Both the position numbers and the translations under genes were made by a program. A stretch of DNA of 64,000 bases from Anthostomella pinea. Lineage: Eukaryota; Ascomycota; Sordariomycetes; Xylariales; Xylariaceae. The notes beneath the pieces were generated by a model. It was not told the origin of the DNA and did no database searches. It saw only the letters and a list, made by a program, of their open reading frames with translations. The DNA lies in assembly GCA_963556695.1 (NCBI GenBank), contig CAUWAG010000010.1:6076001-6140000 (forward strand), read 5' to 3'. Below are positions 1-10,410 of the stretch, piece by piece (within the stretch, counting starts at the first letter, position 1; each line of letters starts with the position of its first letter).

Positions 1-668
1 AAAGGCGTAATAAAGTTAATTTTTAAGGAGTATTCTAACTTGAATTATTATAGAGATTTTAATAAAACTATGTAAAAGTAGCTATTTTATACTTATTCTT
101 ACATCTTTTAATATAATCGATATATTTAAATGTCCTTTTAATTAAAACTTAAATATTCTACTTTTCAAAACATAGCTTAGTTAGTTTTTCTGTACTTATA
201 TTTTTAAACTGTTATAAAAAGGTAAGTTTATATAAATATATACCTAGTTTTTAAGCGGTGCTATTAATTAAAGAAAAACCGTTTATAAAAGAAATAAAAC
301 TAGTAGTTTTATATTTATATAGTAAAGTTAGTTTTAATATTTTCCCCCTTATTTTTAATCAAATAAAGTCTTTAACAAGCGTGTGTAAGAGTGCAAAAAG
401 TAAAATTAAAAGGTGTTCGGGTTTTTTGTCTACCCACTCTATGCATATATAGCCTTTAAAATACTGCCGACGTGAACATTATGCTCTCATGTCTCATTGA
501 AGTAATTTTAGATATATGATAATACGTTATAATCATCTATGAACTTTATATTATAAATAGGTACTCTTAGCTATTTTAAGTCTTTGTATGCCCTATATTA
601 AAATAAATTTAATTATATATTAAAATTAGGATTATTAACGTAAGTAGATAGAAATAAACAGCTTAACG
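1..668. other. AT-rich, RIP-like DNA without genes
   Basis: This stretch is strongly AT-rich, with many TA dinucleotides and stop codons in every frame. The only open frame of note (about 258-452) is short and has no recognisable motif. The composition fits a repeat degraded by RIP, but I could not identify the parent element. Confidence 0.7.
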
Positions 669-670
669 TA

Positions 671-1271
671 GATGACAAGCGAGCTGCGAGGTGGGGCTTC
701 CATACAAAAAAGTCGGTGCGCCAATTTTTAACTTGAGAGGGGAAAATTGGAAAGATCCCGGACCTTTTTTTTTAGGTTTATAACTTGAAAATACATCAAT
801 GTCACTTTTTTTAGGTTTATAACTATTTTATTTCAAGATTTATTTTAGAATACGCTAAAGCCACCTTATAAAAAAGCCTTTTTAGGATGCACAGTGTTGG
901 AACAGACTTGACCGATCAATCATAATACTCGGGTATGGGTCAAAGTCATGATGTTGCTGATGGGTTGGATTGGGGGGTCTAGCTGGACTTGCAGGTCTGG
1001 CTAAGTGTCCTCACAATCCGGTATCTAATCTCTTATCCAATCATACATGTGGATCTGGTATGGATGGTTTCAAGGTTGGAATCGCATAGATCCAACACAC
1101 AGGCTATTATATCAGTGAAAAATAATTGCTATATATCATTATCATCTATAGAAAAGGCTACATTAAATGCAGCAGGTTCGATTTTCCCCCGATTTCTTTG
1201 AAAAGGTAGACGCACGGTTATACACTGACTTTTTTTGTATGCAAGGCCCATCTCGCAGCTCGCTTGTCATT
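671..1271. mobile_element. Non-autonomous DNA transposon (MITE-like) with about 48-bp TIRs
   Basis: The two ends are near-perfect inverted repeats. The left arm (672 onward) begins ATGACAAGCGAGCTGCGAG and continues to a CATACAAAAAA stretch; the right arm (ending at 1270) is its reverse complement over about 48 bp with a few mismatches. A TA dinucleotide lies just outside each arm (669-670 and 1272-1273), which suits a Tc1/mariner-type TA target duplication. The interior is about 500 bp, has no long reading frame and carries two copies of a TTTTTAGGTTTATAACT motif (about 767-783 and 807-823). Its composition is closer to normal than the flanks, so it probably arrived after the surrounding DNA was mutated. 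Superfamily assignment is inference. Confidence 0.75.
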
Positions 1272-1344
1272 TATATTATAACTATTAAGTTATTTTTAAT
1301 ATTTATTTCAACATGTTTATTTTATCTATAATATATTATAAGGT

Positions 1345-1500
1345 GATATTTATATAAGTGTTATTTACGTAGCTAGGTATAAGGGTTCATTTTTAACTAG
1401 CTTTTTATATATATAAAAAAGCTTTTTAGCTTTATTTTATAAATTTTAAAATAAATAAAATTTCCTTTTATATTTCTTTCGATTAGATTCATATAATAGT
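1345..1500 (+). repeat. Diverged direct repeat, left copy
   Basis: This segment recurs in the same orientation at about 3890-4040. Shared blocks include AACTAGCTTTTTATATATAT followed by AAA and an AGCTTTATTTTATAAAT stretch. Differences are mostly C/T and G/A. The pair may be the decayed LTRs or ends of one RIP-mutated element of about 2.7 kb, but no primer-binding site or coding domain is certain. Confidence 0.55.
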
Positions 1501-2238
1501 TGGAAGCCCAGAAGTCTTTTAAACCTTGATTTATTACGTAACTTATTATTAAAGCTATATTAATTTAAAGACATTTAATATCTTTTACTTTTATTATTAT
1601 ACTTCATTTAAGTTTTATTTTTTCAATTTATTAAAATAACGTTTATTAAGTTTACGGTTTAAAAGGTACTTACGAGAAAACCTACTTTTATAACATAGGG
1701 TTTTCAGCTTAAATACCGCGTATTAACGAATAAAGTTTAAGAGTTTTTTAACTTAAACCTTTTTAGTATCGCGCTTTTAACTACTATTATATAAATTTTA
1801 ACGACCGAAAAAATAAAGCAAGCCTAGGCTTATTAATCACTGCTTAAGTTAAAAACGGGTTTAACTTATAGTTTAAAGCCTTTTTTTATGCGCATAGCGT
1901 ATAACGTAAAGATGTTTAAAAACGCAGCTTTAATAGTAATTACCGCGCAATTTAACATGATCGTGGCATTTTTTCTTGCTTTTACCAGTGAGCGCGCTTT
2001 TAAAATAATTAAATTAAGACTTACTTTATTGAGCGCTTTTTTAAAAGCGACCGTAGCGAGAGCTAGTCGATTATAAAATTTTAACTACCTCGGTTATAAA
2101 CAATTAATAAAGTAATAATATCGGGCTAAACGCGAGTTAATGGGTAACTATTAAAGTTTATAAAGTTAGGCCGGAATTTAAAGCGTATATGAGCTTCTTT
2201 TTTAACCGGTTTAATAACAAAAGCTTTCAAAAACTAGT

Positions 2239-2659
2239 TGTCAGATGTAGTGGTGGCTCTGGTGTGTGGTTTGACGTGGTCTGTGCATCACAATGGGGTG
2301 TGTGACAGCAATCGGGTGTTGTGTGGCAACCAAACAGTCACCTGTCTGGGAGACGGTTGGTAAGTGTTGAATGGAAGCCGGAAATAGACACCGGAAGATC
2401 TCCAGTGAGGTAGAGACGCATAGGGCATCTGACCCACCAAGAAGACAGATGATCAATCTCTGTACGCTAAAGAAGAAAAGCAGAAAAACAACAACACAAT
2501 CAATAGAATCTATCAACATCCGTGTATTCAACAGTAAGGGCCCAAGGCCACCTATTTAGATAGCGATTCGTCCCTTCTGGACCACCAACCAGACACGAAC
2601 AAGGGAACCAACCCGATCCTGATACATTCCCTGTTCTGACCCCTGTGTGACTTCTCACA
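2239..2659. mobile_element. Solo LTR (TGTCAG...CACA family) split by a Copia solo LTR
   Basis: The insertion starts TGTCAGATG and ends TTCTCACA. It is flanked by a perfect 5-bp target duplication CTAGT at 2234-2238 and 2660-2664. Removing the nested Copia solo LTR (2365-2533 plus one 5-bp duplication) leaves an LTR of about 247 bp. TG...CA ends plus a 5-bp duplication are standard for LTR retrotransposons. The base composition is normal against an AT-rich surround. Confidence 0.8.
2365..2533 (+). mobile_element. Solo LTR of the window's Copia family
   Basis: It begins TGTTGAATGGAAGCCGG and ends GTGTATTCAACA, matching the LTRs of the two Copia copies further right. It is 169 bp rather than 149-150 bp because of extra A-rich sequence in the middle. 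The 5-bp target duplication GTAAG is perfect (2360-2364 and 2534-2538). It sits inside another solo LTR. Confidence 0.9.
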
Positions 2660-3148
2660 CTAGTTTTTAAATTGAGCTAAGCTTTTTAAAAGCAGCGGTA
2701 AAGCTTTTTCATTAAACGGCCCAAACAAACAGTAAGAATTATATTAATAATTTGTATAACATTTTTAATAATTATAAGTTTATTGCGATTTTTAAAAGAT
2801 ATAATAAAAGCTCCGTGCGAAAATCGAACGAAAAGAAGCATTTATGAAAAGCAACTTATTAATCGTTTAAACGAAAAAGCGTAGAATCTTCGTTTTATTA
2901 AACGTTAAGCTTAATTATTATCTAGCGGCAAAGTGGTTTTTCAATAAAATGGTATAAAAAACGCGAGCGAGAATAATTTAACGAGTTTATTATTAAATAA
3001 GCTTTTTATACGTTAATTACTTGAATCGATTCTTATTTTAAATATTTTATTACCAATTATAAGTTTGTAACGCTTATAAATATGAATTTTAAGAACTTAC
3101 TTTAAATTATTAATCGATATTAAAAAGCAAGTTTAAAAACGCACGTAC

Positions 3149-3204
3149 TGTGACGGTGTACAGCCGTATCCACCGGTATAGATGGATGCTTAGTCATCAG
3201 GTCA
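3149..3204. mobile_element. 56-bp LTR-like insertion with 5-bp target duplication
   Basis: A GC-normal island begins TGTGACGGTGTACAGCC and ends ATCAGGTCA, flanked by CGTAC at 3144-3148 and 3205-3209. Its first eight bases match the start of the solo LTR embedded in both Copia copies (TGTGACGG). It may be an internally deleted solo LTR. Confidence 0.5.
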
Positions 3205-3319
3205 CGTACAGTAAGATAATATAATAATATAACGCTTAAAAGTATCGCTTTAAGTAACTATTTTACTAACCGGTAATAAATACTTACCGGATAATAAAGC
3301 TAAAGCGTAAATATATAAG

Positions 3320-3583
3320 TGTCAGAATTCAGGGTCTAATATTGGTGTGAATTGCTTGCGTAATTATCTATTAGATCTGGGGACCAAATCTAGTACTAAA
3401 TACACACCAAAGCACAAAGATTCGCCCATCTATTGATCTGGCAATCAATAGAGCCTTGTCTGTCACCCTTAAAGCCACCACTTCTTGTGCCTTCACCCCT
3501 TTCATCCTTTGACCACCTATTCTGGTCGGATACAGCTGCCTGAACAGCTGCCAACACACCTGTACGGCACCCTGTATCCCATA
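3320..3583. mobile_element. Solo-LTR-like insertion (TGTCAG start) in AT-rich DNA
   Basis: This 264-bp island starts TGTCAGAATTCAGGG and ends CTGTATCCCATA, flanked by ATAAG at 3315-3319 and 3584-3588. Read on the other strand the terminus is TATGGGATA, which could be a TG terminus altered to TA by mutation. A minus-strand open frame of about 90 codons crosses it but is not recognisable. It shares its TGTCAG start with the LTR at 2239. Confidence 0.55.
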
Positions 3584-3889
3584 ATAAGTATATATTAGTA
3601 TATAAGTACGGGTTGGAAATATTAAATTACAAGGGTTAAAACAGCACATACTTACAATATTATACGGCCCTATTAGCCCTTATCTAATATATTCAATTGC
3701 TATAATATGTCTCTTTTATTACCACTCTTTAATAACACGTATTAAAAGCATTAAAATTACTATTATTTATTATGAAAAAGGGATATATAAAGCAATACGC
3801 TTTTATTTTATTAATATATAAAAGATAAAAGATAAAATAACTTACAAGCAATAAATAAGCTTAAAATACCTATTTATTTAAAAGGTATA

Positions 3890-4040
3890 TCGTAAAGTAA
3901 TATTTATACAAGTAATATTTATGTAGCTAAGTATAAAGGTTCGTTTTTAACTAGCTTTTTATATATATAAAAGAGCTTCCTAGCTTTATTTTATAAATCT
4001 TGAAACAAATAACACTTCTTTATATATCTCTTCCAATCAG
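3890..4040 (+). repeat. Diverged direct repeat, right copy
   Basis: This is the partner of the repeat at 1345-1500, in the same orientation, with scattered transitions. Confidence 0.55.
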
Positions 4041-4130
4041 CTATACGCGATATAATAAACGCACTTTCGCTTAAAGAATGAAAAGGGTACGGAGACTTAT
4101 AATGGTTCAGTATACGTAGATTAAAACACT

Positions 4131-4710
4131 AAACGTTGGAAGATGTGCATTGCGCACAGCTTTAATATTTAAGACAATAGGGATACGAGTCACCGCTAAT
4201 AGGACACCAAGCCCGGAGGTGTGAGTTCAGCTCCGAGATATACAGCAATCGAGTTATTTTGTTTCGTGACCACAGGTCATTCAGATATGGTGGGACCAGA
4301 GGTCTAGTAACAAGGAAGAAGAGTAAACAGTATAAAGGCCACACCCTCAAGCCTGAGAGATATACAGCAATAACTGTGTCAAGAAACGATCAAGCGGATT
4401 ATGGTTTGGTTTGTGGTCCTTGGCTGGCAGAGTGAATGGCAAAGCAGAGCCCATCTGCAAGAACCGCGAACGGAATCTAGTACTCAGGATAGGGGAGCAC
4501 CTCAGCACATGAACATTGTCGATCATTCACCCTAAATCATTGGCACAAAGTGGATATCTTAGAGGTTGGGAAATCATTCGTTCCATTTTTATTGTGCGAA
4601 AAAGCACGTCGAGACGAAACCCACCGCTTCTTCCGCGGAAAACATCTCCATCCTCCGTCTCTAGATCTAGATACGGGCCCTCCCCTTTGTCCCTACCACG
4701 CAACTAGCCA
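4131..4710. other. Transition from AT-rich block to gene-bearing DNA
   Basis: Composition returns to normal. A 15-bp direct repeat, GAGATATACAGCAAT, occurs at about 4235 and about 4359 with 120-odd bp between, perhaps an insertion footprint or an LTR remnant. I see no gene here. The right part is the 3' flank of the minus-strand zinc-finger gene. Confidence 0.4.
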
Positions 4711-4959
4711 CTACTTCTTCATCTTGCGTTCCTGGTCGGCGATAGCTAGCTGGACGGCTTCTAGCGCCGTAAGCATGCTGATTCCGTCGTCTTCGGGCTT
4801 TCCCGAGTCGCTGTCATCGTCTTTCTTCTTGTCCGTAGAGCTACCTTCCTCGGGAGATTTGGCGTTTCCCTTGAAATCATGGTTGATCTGCATATGGCGA
4901 ACCATGGAGCTATAGTGTTGGTATCTCCGGTCACAGCCTGGATGCTGGCATGCAACCAT
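4711..4959 (-). CDS. Small C2H2 zinc-finger protein (start uncertain)
   Basis: The frame contains one C2H2 finger: CQHPGC, twelve residues, then HMQINH (C-x4-C-x12-H-x4-H). An acidic, Lys-rich linker and a C-terminal helix-like stretch ending QERKMKK follow. The conservative start is the ATG directly before the finger (82 aa). The frame stays open further upstream to a GTG at 5214 but without another ATG. An upstream ATG at 5039 (MSSKQNP) lies in a different frame, so reaching the finger from it would need a 1-base shift in a G-rich run. Branch-point-like ACTAAC and CCCAG just upstream of 5039 suggest a 5'UTR intron. A nuclear, nucleic-acid-binding role is inferred from the finger only. Confidence 0.5.
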   Translation of the reverse strand: MVACQHPGCDRRYQHYSSMVRHMQINHDFKGNAKSPEEGSSTDKKKDDDSDSGKPEDDGISMLTALEAVQLAIADQERKMKK

Positions 4960-5260
4960 GGTGGTTGTCGAGCCCTGGGCGCCGTTGTTGTTGTTGTTCT
5001 TCTTCTCCCTCCGCCGCCGGGATTCTGCTTGGAAGACATGATTTGCTGGGAAGTTATAGGTGTTAGTAAACGACCTAAGTAAGGTGAACTCGAGGGTTGG
5101 GGAGGTAGTAGTCACCTTGGGGTGATTGATCGAAGTGATGTTATGCCGAAGAGGTGGAATGGATGAATTGTGAAGATCAGCTCTTGTTGATAAAGGCGTG
5201 ATGATAGGTTTCACGTTGGGGTATGGGAGGAAAGAGAATGTATGAAGGTTTTGCTGTGGC

Positions 5261-5266
5261 TATATA
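5261..5266 (-). promoter_or_regulatory. Candidate TATA box for the zinc-finger gene
   Basis: TATATA read on the minus strand lies about 220 bp upstream of the upstream ATG at 5039. That spacing fits a transcript with a short 5' leader interrupted by an intron. No experimental support. Confidence 0.35.
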
Positions 5267-5560
5267 GGCGGGATCTTGTTAGAAATACAATGAATGACAA
5301 TGCACAATGGCACGCAGCCGTGGTTGAATAGGCATATTCGACATCAGAATAGGGCCATTGTGTCTGTCCCTATTAACTTATGACCCATTGACCTATGTGT
5401 AGTCGATAGATTCTCGGGAATCAATGGTATTAAGATGAGTGTGCAGGCTTGCTATGAACAAATCAAACAACACGCGATGTAAATTGAAACAATCTTGAAT
5501 CTCCTAGCTTTTTACGATTTTTTATTAATGGGATCTTTCAGGCTATTTGCAACACGTTTC

Positions 5561-6907
5561 CTATACATTAGTCAATGGGCTATCTCCCCCATCATCTCGT
5601 TGCCTCCATTTGCTCCATATCCTACCGGGAACTGTGATCCCACCCCTGTCCCCGTCGGCCATCTCCCGTTCACCAAGTAATTGGGCGTCGCTGCTGGCAC
5701 TGGCCAGCGGTGCCATGCGAACACCCGAATGACGAGAACCGCCCGAAATTGGAGAACTGGTCTGACTGTCGGGAGTTGTCCTGACCATGGTCGCCTCTTC
5801 CAGGTCTCGTCTAGGCGCAAGCGGGTTCGACGAGCAGACAATATCAGCGATCATCTCGGCTAGATTTAGCTCGATGATGAGCTTCGTCATGAAAACGAGT
5901 GGATTGAACTGCATGTATCTGGAACGACGATTAGCTCTGCTGTGTTGGCGCATAGGGCGGGGGGTTGGTGGAAGTTTACACCACGCGGCAAGAGAGGGAC
6001 ATGACCCCTATCAGGACACCCTACTCGACAGTCAGCGCAGCGATCCGGAAGTCAAGATTTCAGGACAAGATATCGACCAACATCCAACGATAACCCAAGA
6101 CAGATCATAGCCACATTGACCCGAAACAGCGTCCAGTACTTGTTCAGACCCCCCAAGATGAGCTGGCGATAGAAGATGCGCAAAAACGCCACGTTGAGCG
6201 CAACGTCGAGCGCGGCGAAGATGCCTTTGGTGGCGCGGTCCCAGACGTCGTTGACGGCGACGACGGTCGGGTTGAGCTGCAGGCGCGCCGGTATCCACGT
6301 GACGGACACGGACACCGTGATCAGCGTCATGACGAAGAAGATGGCGAGCTTGAGCTTGCGCGCGCGGCTGGAGCGCGGCCCAAAGAGGAGAGAGAGCCGG
6401 TTTGCGACGATTTGGAGGATGCATTGGAGTTCGACAATCCAGAGGATTTCTGGAGGGCGGTATCGCTTGTTAGTGGACATTGGGGACGACGACATCGTCG
6501 TCGTCTGTGATAGGGGGAAGGGTGGGGGGACGTACGCATTGCGAAGAACGTCCAGAAGCTATAAGGGGGAAAGACCATCAGCGATGCATATTCTAGTACA
6601 CTCGCAACTAAAACTTCGTTGTGAGGTCCACACCCACTCACCTAGGCGGAAGAATACCCTGCAGAAACAGCCACGACAGCACCGAAATCGACGCGCTCGT
6701 CCACCACTCGGCCCAGACGAGCGCGATGTAGACGTTGAGCACGCGTCGGCGCCTCCACGAGAGCCAGGTCTGGCGCGCCGCCTTGGCGAAGGCGAAGACG
6801 CCGCAGCTGATCGACATGCCCCAGAATATAGACGCGATGTTGGACATTACCCGGTCGGGTCGCTGGCTCTGGTACCAGGGCGGGATGAGGAAGCCGTGGT
6901 CGGCCAT
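5561..6907 (-). CDS. Fungal multi-spanning integral membrane protein
   Basis: A spliced gene with hydrophobic helices typical of a widespread, uncharacterised fungal seven-helix family. Family landmarks seen in order are an LPPSFWTFFAM junction, ELQCILQIVANR, WIPARLQLNPT, VWDRATKGIFAALDVALN, LNKYWTLFRVNVAM and FNPLVFMTKLIIELNLAEMI, then a polar tail rich in Ser and Gly. Exons are read as 6642-6907, a 23-nt micro-exon 6536-6558, 6078-6449, one starting at 6007, and a last exon ending at 5561. The introns 6559-6641, 6450-6535 and 6008-6077 restore the family sequence. The final splice, just before the FNP motif near 5930, is unresolved. Function is unknown; a plasma or endomembrane location is inferred from the helices. 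The ATG at 6907 opens with a plausible short exposed N-terminus. Confidence 0.72.
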
Positions 6908-6957
6908 CGTGTGTTTTTGTGCGTGTGGCCTGTGGCTGCTGCTACTTCTGCCGCTGC

Positions 6958-7186
6958 TGATACAGCGTGGTGTATGATGTTGTCTGCTGCTAATACAGCT
7001 CGGTGAGTGATATCTGCTGCTGATATAGCCTGGTGTGTGACGTTTGCTGCTTGTACAGCTCGGTATGTGATATCTGCTGCTAATACAGCTCGGTGAGTGA
7101 TATCTGCTGCTGATATAGCCTGGTGTGTGACGTTTGCTGCTTGTACAGCTCGGTATGTGATATCTGCTGCTAATACAGCATGGTGT
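6958..7186. repeat. 30-bp minisatellite with 90-bp higher-order period
   Basis: Six full 30-bp units at 6991-7170 follow an A-B-C-A-B-C pattern, so an exact 90-bp block is repeated (6991-7080 and 7081-7170). Degenerate units flank both sides. Each unit ends CTGCTGC or TTGCTGC. It lies 50-280 bp upstream of the membrane-protein start codon at 6907, in its presumed promoter or leader. Confidence 0.9.
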
Positions 7187-8264
7187 ATCGAGACGAACTC
7201 AACGGATGTTCACGAAATAACTAGGCCTCATAGCGACTAATATCGCGAAGTCTGCGTGTGTAGAATAAAGAGGGGAACCACATGCGGCAAACTATCAAGG
7301 ACACTTGTCGTCAGATATGCCGAACCTACCCAAGGTAAATACATATATGTATTTACCTCCCTCCTCACCTAACCCGAACACGAACCCAGCTGTCGCGATG
7401 TTCCCTCACGAGGCGGGTCCAATGCACGACGACGAAACTCGGGTGTAAAGCCTCGAGTCTATTATGTCCCCAGGACTGCGAGACAGCCGGTTGAAAGCAG
7501 CCGCGGCGAGGAGAGCCGTATGATTTTGAGTTCGACTGGATAACCTTCGCTTGACGCCATATACTCCCAGCCGGCAGATTGAAGCAGCATTAGCGGTGCT
7601 TCTGAGTGGCCGCGTCGACTACGCGGATTGACTTTCGTTTGCGATTGTGTGTCCTTCACCGCGGCTTTGCAGGTCGTTCTGGGTTGCCTTTCCTTGGTGG
7701 GCTACCTATAGTCAAGAGATTTCGTCCAGATTAGGACATTCTAGATCCACCCAGGGTAGGTAGCCCATCGTTTGGATAGCCCGCCCCCATGATGTGGGTA
7801 GGCTAGGGTAGTCTTCACTGCGAATAGCAAATTCCCGGCCGGGGATGGGGAGAGAATGCCGCCAGATCTGTCCGATGGGCGGTTGGATTCAATGTCCAAG
7901 CCAAGATACCTTGGTACGTAACTTGACGCTAGGAAAAGTCATGGCAGACAGAATTGCGTGGATTCAGGCCGTGTTGCAATGCACAAGAAGGCCATCTGTA
8001 CTTGTCTCATGAGCACCCAAAGTTTGGCGGTGGCAGAAGAGGAGTCGATCATCTGGTGATTTGGATTGAAGATCTACCGGTAGTAAGAGGTTTGTGCCCC
8101 TTGGAGAAACGGCGTCCCTTGAGTAGGAAATCTTGATGAGAAAAACTAAGATCCGATGTGCCGTAGAGGTACTCTGTGGACACAGATAGGTAGTCCTTGG
8201 ACCGTAAGGAAGGTTAAGGTGTGCCCAGCGTGTAAGTTACGTTGCGGATGGATAAAGTAAATTC
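7187..8264. other. Intergenic, no gene seen
   Basis: No reading frame with family features. A perfect 11-bp inverted repeat (TGGGCTACCTA at 7698-7708 and its complement at 7757-7767) could form a hairpin with a 48-bp loop. Nothing else stands out. Confidence 0.5.
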
Positions 8265-8382
8265 TTATAAGAGCAGCAACACACGCTTCCACCATACAAC
8301 TATTTTTCTTGGCGCCCCGCTGTTAGGGCGCAACCTCGATATCTGCGCTAAAGTAGGCACTTCTCTCAGTAACTGACTATCT

Positions 8383-9997
8383 TTGCCAAGGCACAAGATA
8401 ATTTTTCTCACAAGCCGGATGGCACCCTTCCACGACGGGCCCCCAAACACGCCCGTGGCCGTCCCAAAGACGACCACCGGCGGCGTGCTCAAATCCCTGG
8501 TCCCTAGAAAGACATACGGCCTGGCAACTCCGAGCAGGCTCCGCCAGGCGCTGCTTGACGACATCAGCAGCAGCCCGTCATAGGTCTCTGAGGCTGACTT
8601 CACCGTTGTTTCCCCTCTGAAAGGAAAATCCCGAAATATCAATGACAGCAGCACCACTGGAATGAAACGACCTCAATTAAACAAAATCTCTACAGACCAA
8701 GCCATTAAACGTAATACTGGGAGTAAAAGCCTCCTCCTTAGAGTACCAAGACCAAGTTGCCAAAGTACTGGATAAAGACAGGCACCTTTATGAAGTCAGG
8801 ATAATAATGTTTCAGGAGTGTGCTGCAACAATTAACAAAACACTTAAGAAAGCCGGAACCGAATTATACTCACATGCCAAGGAGTTCAGCGCCTTCTTCT
8901 CTAAATGCCTGAACGAGTGGCTAAAAACCCGAGATTCAACCATAAGGAAGGCCACTTCCAGGGGGATGGTGATGGGGAAGCCCACTATGACTTTCGCCCA
9001 AGTTGTCTCTTCTAACCACCGACAACATCCACTGACAGTCAACATCATCATGAAAAAAACACAGTCTGGCACCCTTACTGCTGCTAACTAACTGAAGAAG
9101 AAGCAGGATGATCTCTGGATCTTTGTCCGTATGGACAATAGCCACTTAAAGCCTTATAGGATAAAGTCTACACTGAACAGAAGACTTAAGCTCTATCCCA
9201 AGAAGCTTAGAGAGGTGACGCGGTGCCCCTCCGGGTTCACCTTACACCAAAGGGACAAGCCAACTCAGACTAAGCTCCTGGCCTTCCAAGAAGAGATCGC
9301 CGACATTCTTAAAGCACAAAAGATCGAAACCCACACAGTCTAGCATCACTACAAGGTTGATTGATGCCCAAGAAAGGTCATCAGTGCGGAAGGGTTTACA
9401 ATTGATATTACTAACACTGTTGTCACTGGCGAGGTTAAAGCACAAACAGGTGACAGACCTTTAAGGTGCATACTTTCAAGGAACATGGTTGATTCAGATC
9501 CAGAGACCACATGGGTGATCTCTCTGCTCCATGCAGCAAAGAAACCATTCACGCTTTTTGCTCACTTAATGACCTCGAGGTACATTCAATACTCCCCTAA
9601 GGTTCACCAGTGTGTGAGCTGCTTCAGATACCATGGTAGAAACTACCGCTGTGAAAAGCAAATATGTGCACGTTGCACCAGCACAGTATACCAGGGGGAG
9701 TGCAAAAAACCAATCCCAAAGTGTGTCAACTATAAGGGGCCTCATGCTGCCGACTTCGACAAATGCCCCGCACACCCCAAGGTCGTGAAAGGTATCATCC
9801 ACAAGCACACATTGGAACAAATCCAGGAAATAAGGCTGGCCAGAGAAAGAGCCAGACCCAGGGCCTTCAATGAAACAGGCAGAAACCAAGCCGGGTCAAT
9901 GCCTAACAACAATAACAAAAACACTACAATGCAAATCGACACAACAAATACAGCTCACCCCAGAGATGCCGACACCATTGTTGTCCATCAATGCTAG
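8383..9997 (+). pseudogene. LINE ORF1 (gag-like, zinc knuckle), broken
   Basis: From 8807 the frame is shared by three open pieces (8807-9091, 9131-9343, 9485-9997) separated only by in-frame stops. A short N-terminal piece (8383-8583, beginning near MAPFHDGPPN) is in another frame. The C-terminal piece has a cysteine-rich stretch with CVSCFRYHGRNYRC, CARC and further Cys/His residues, typical of Tad ORF1 nucleic-acid-binding proteins. Stops such as TAG in place of CAG look RIP-derived. Not functional as it stands. Confidence 0.75.
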
Positions 9998-10410
9998 GTA
10001 CATCAAAACGAAACATATCGACACGGGCACCTGGTCATCCATTCAGAAAATGCGGCAGGAGGACAAAAGAGTGCAGGCCCTACAGAATTAGCCATTAACC
10101 TGGCTGACTACAAAGGGGAGCAAGCAGACATCATTCTGATACAAGAACCCTGGGTCATCGCACTATAAGGCAGAAGAATGGGAGTAAAGACACACCCAAA
10201 TTATGATATATATTCCCCGGTTGATTCCTGAGATAGCGACAGTACACGACCCAGATCTCTCATCTATGTGAGAAAACATCTTCAAGCGGATCAACTTCGG
10301 CCTTATGCTACACGAGACATCACTTGGGTCAAGGTACAAGGCATTACATTTGCCAGCGTCTACCGACCATGCGACAACCCACAGGAAGTGGATGATATTC
10401 TGGAAGTATG

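Larger units (their letters stand above)
1271..4130. other. AT-rich RIP-like block hosting short insertions
   Basis: Apart from the islands listed separately (2239-2659, 3149-3204, 3320-3583), this is AT-rich DNA with stops in all frames. One short frame (about 1888-2076) faintly resembles retroelement polyprotein but is too decayed to assign. The block is probably a RIP-mutated retroelement or nested set of them. Confidence 0.6.

Noticed and set aside
6176..7006. Long plus-strand open frame (276 codons)
   Set aside because: It runs antisense through the spliced membrane-protein gene, has no domain and ends in the minisatellite; the minus strand has family conservation.
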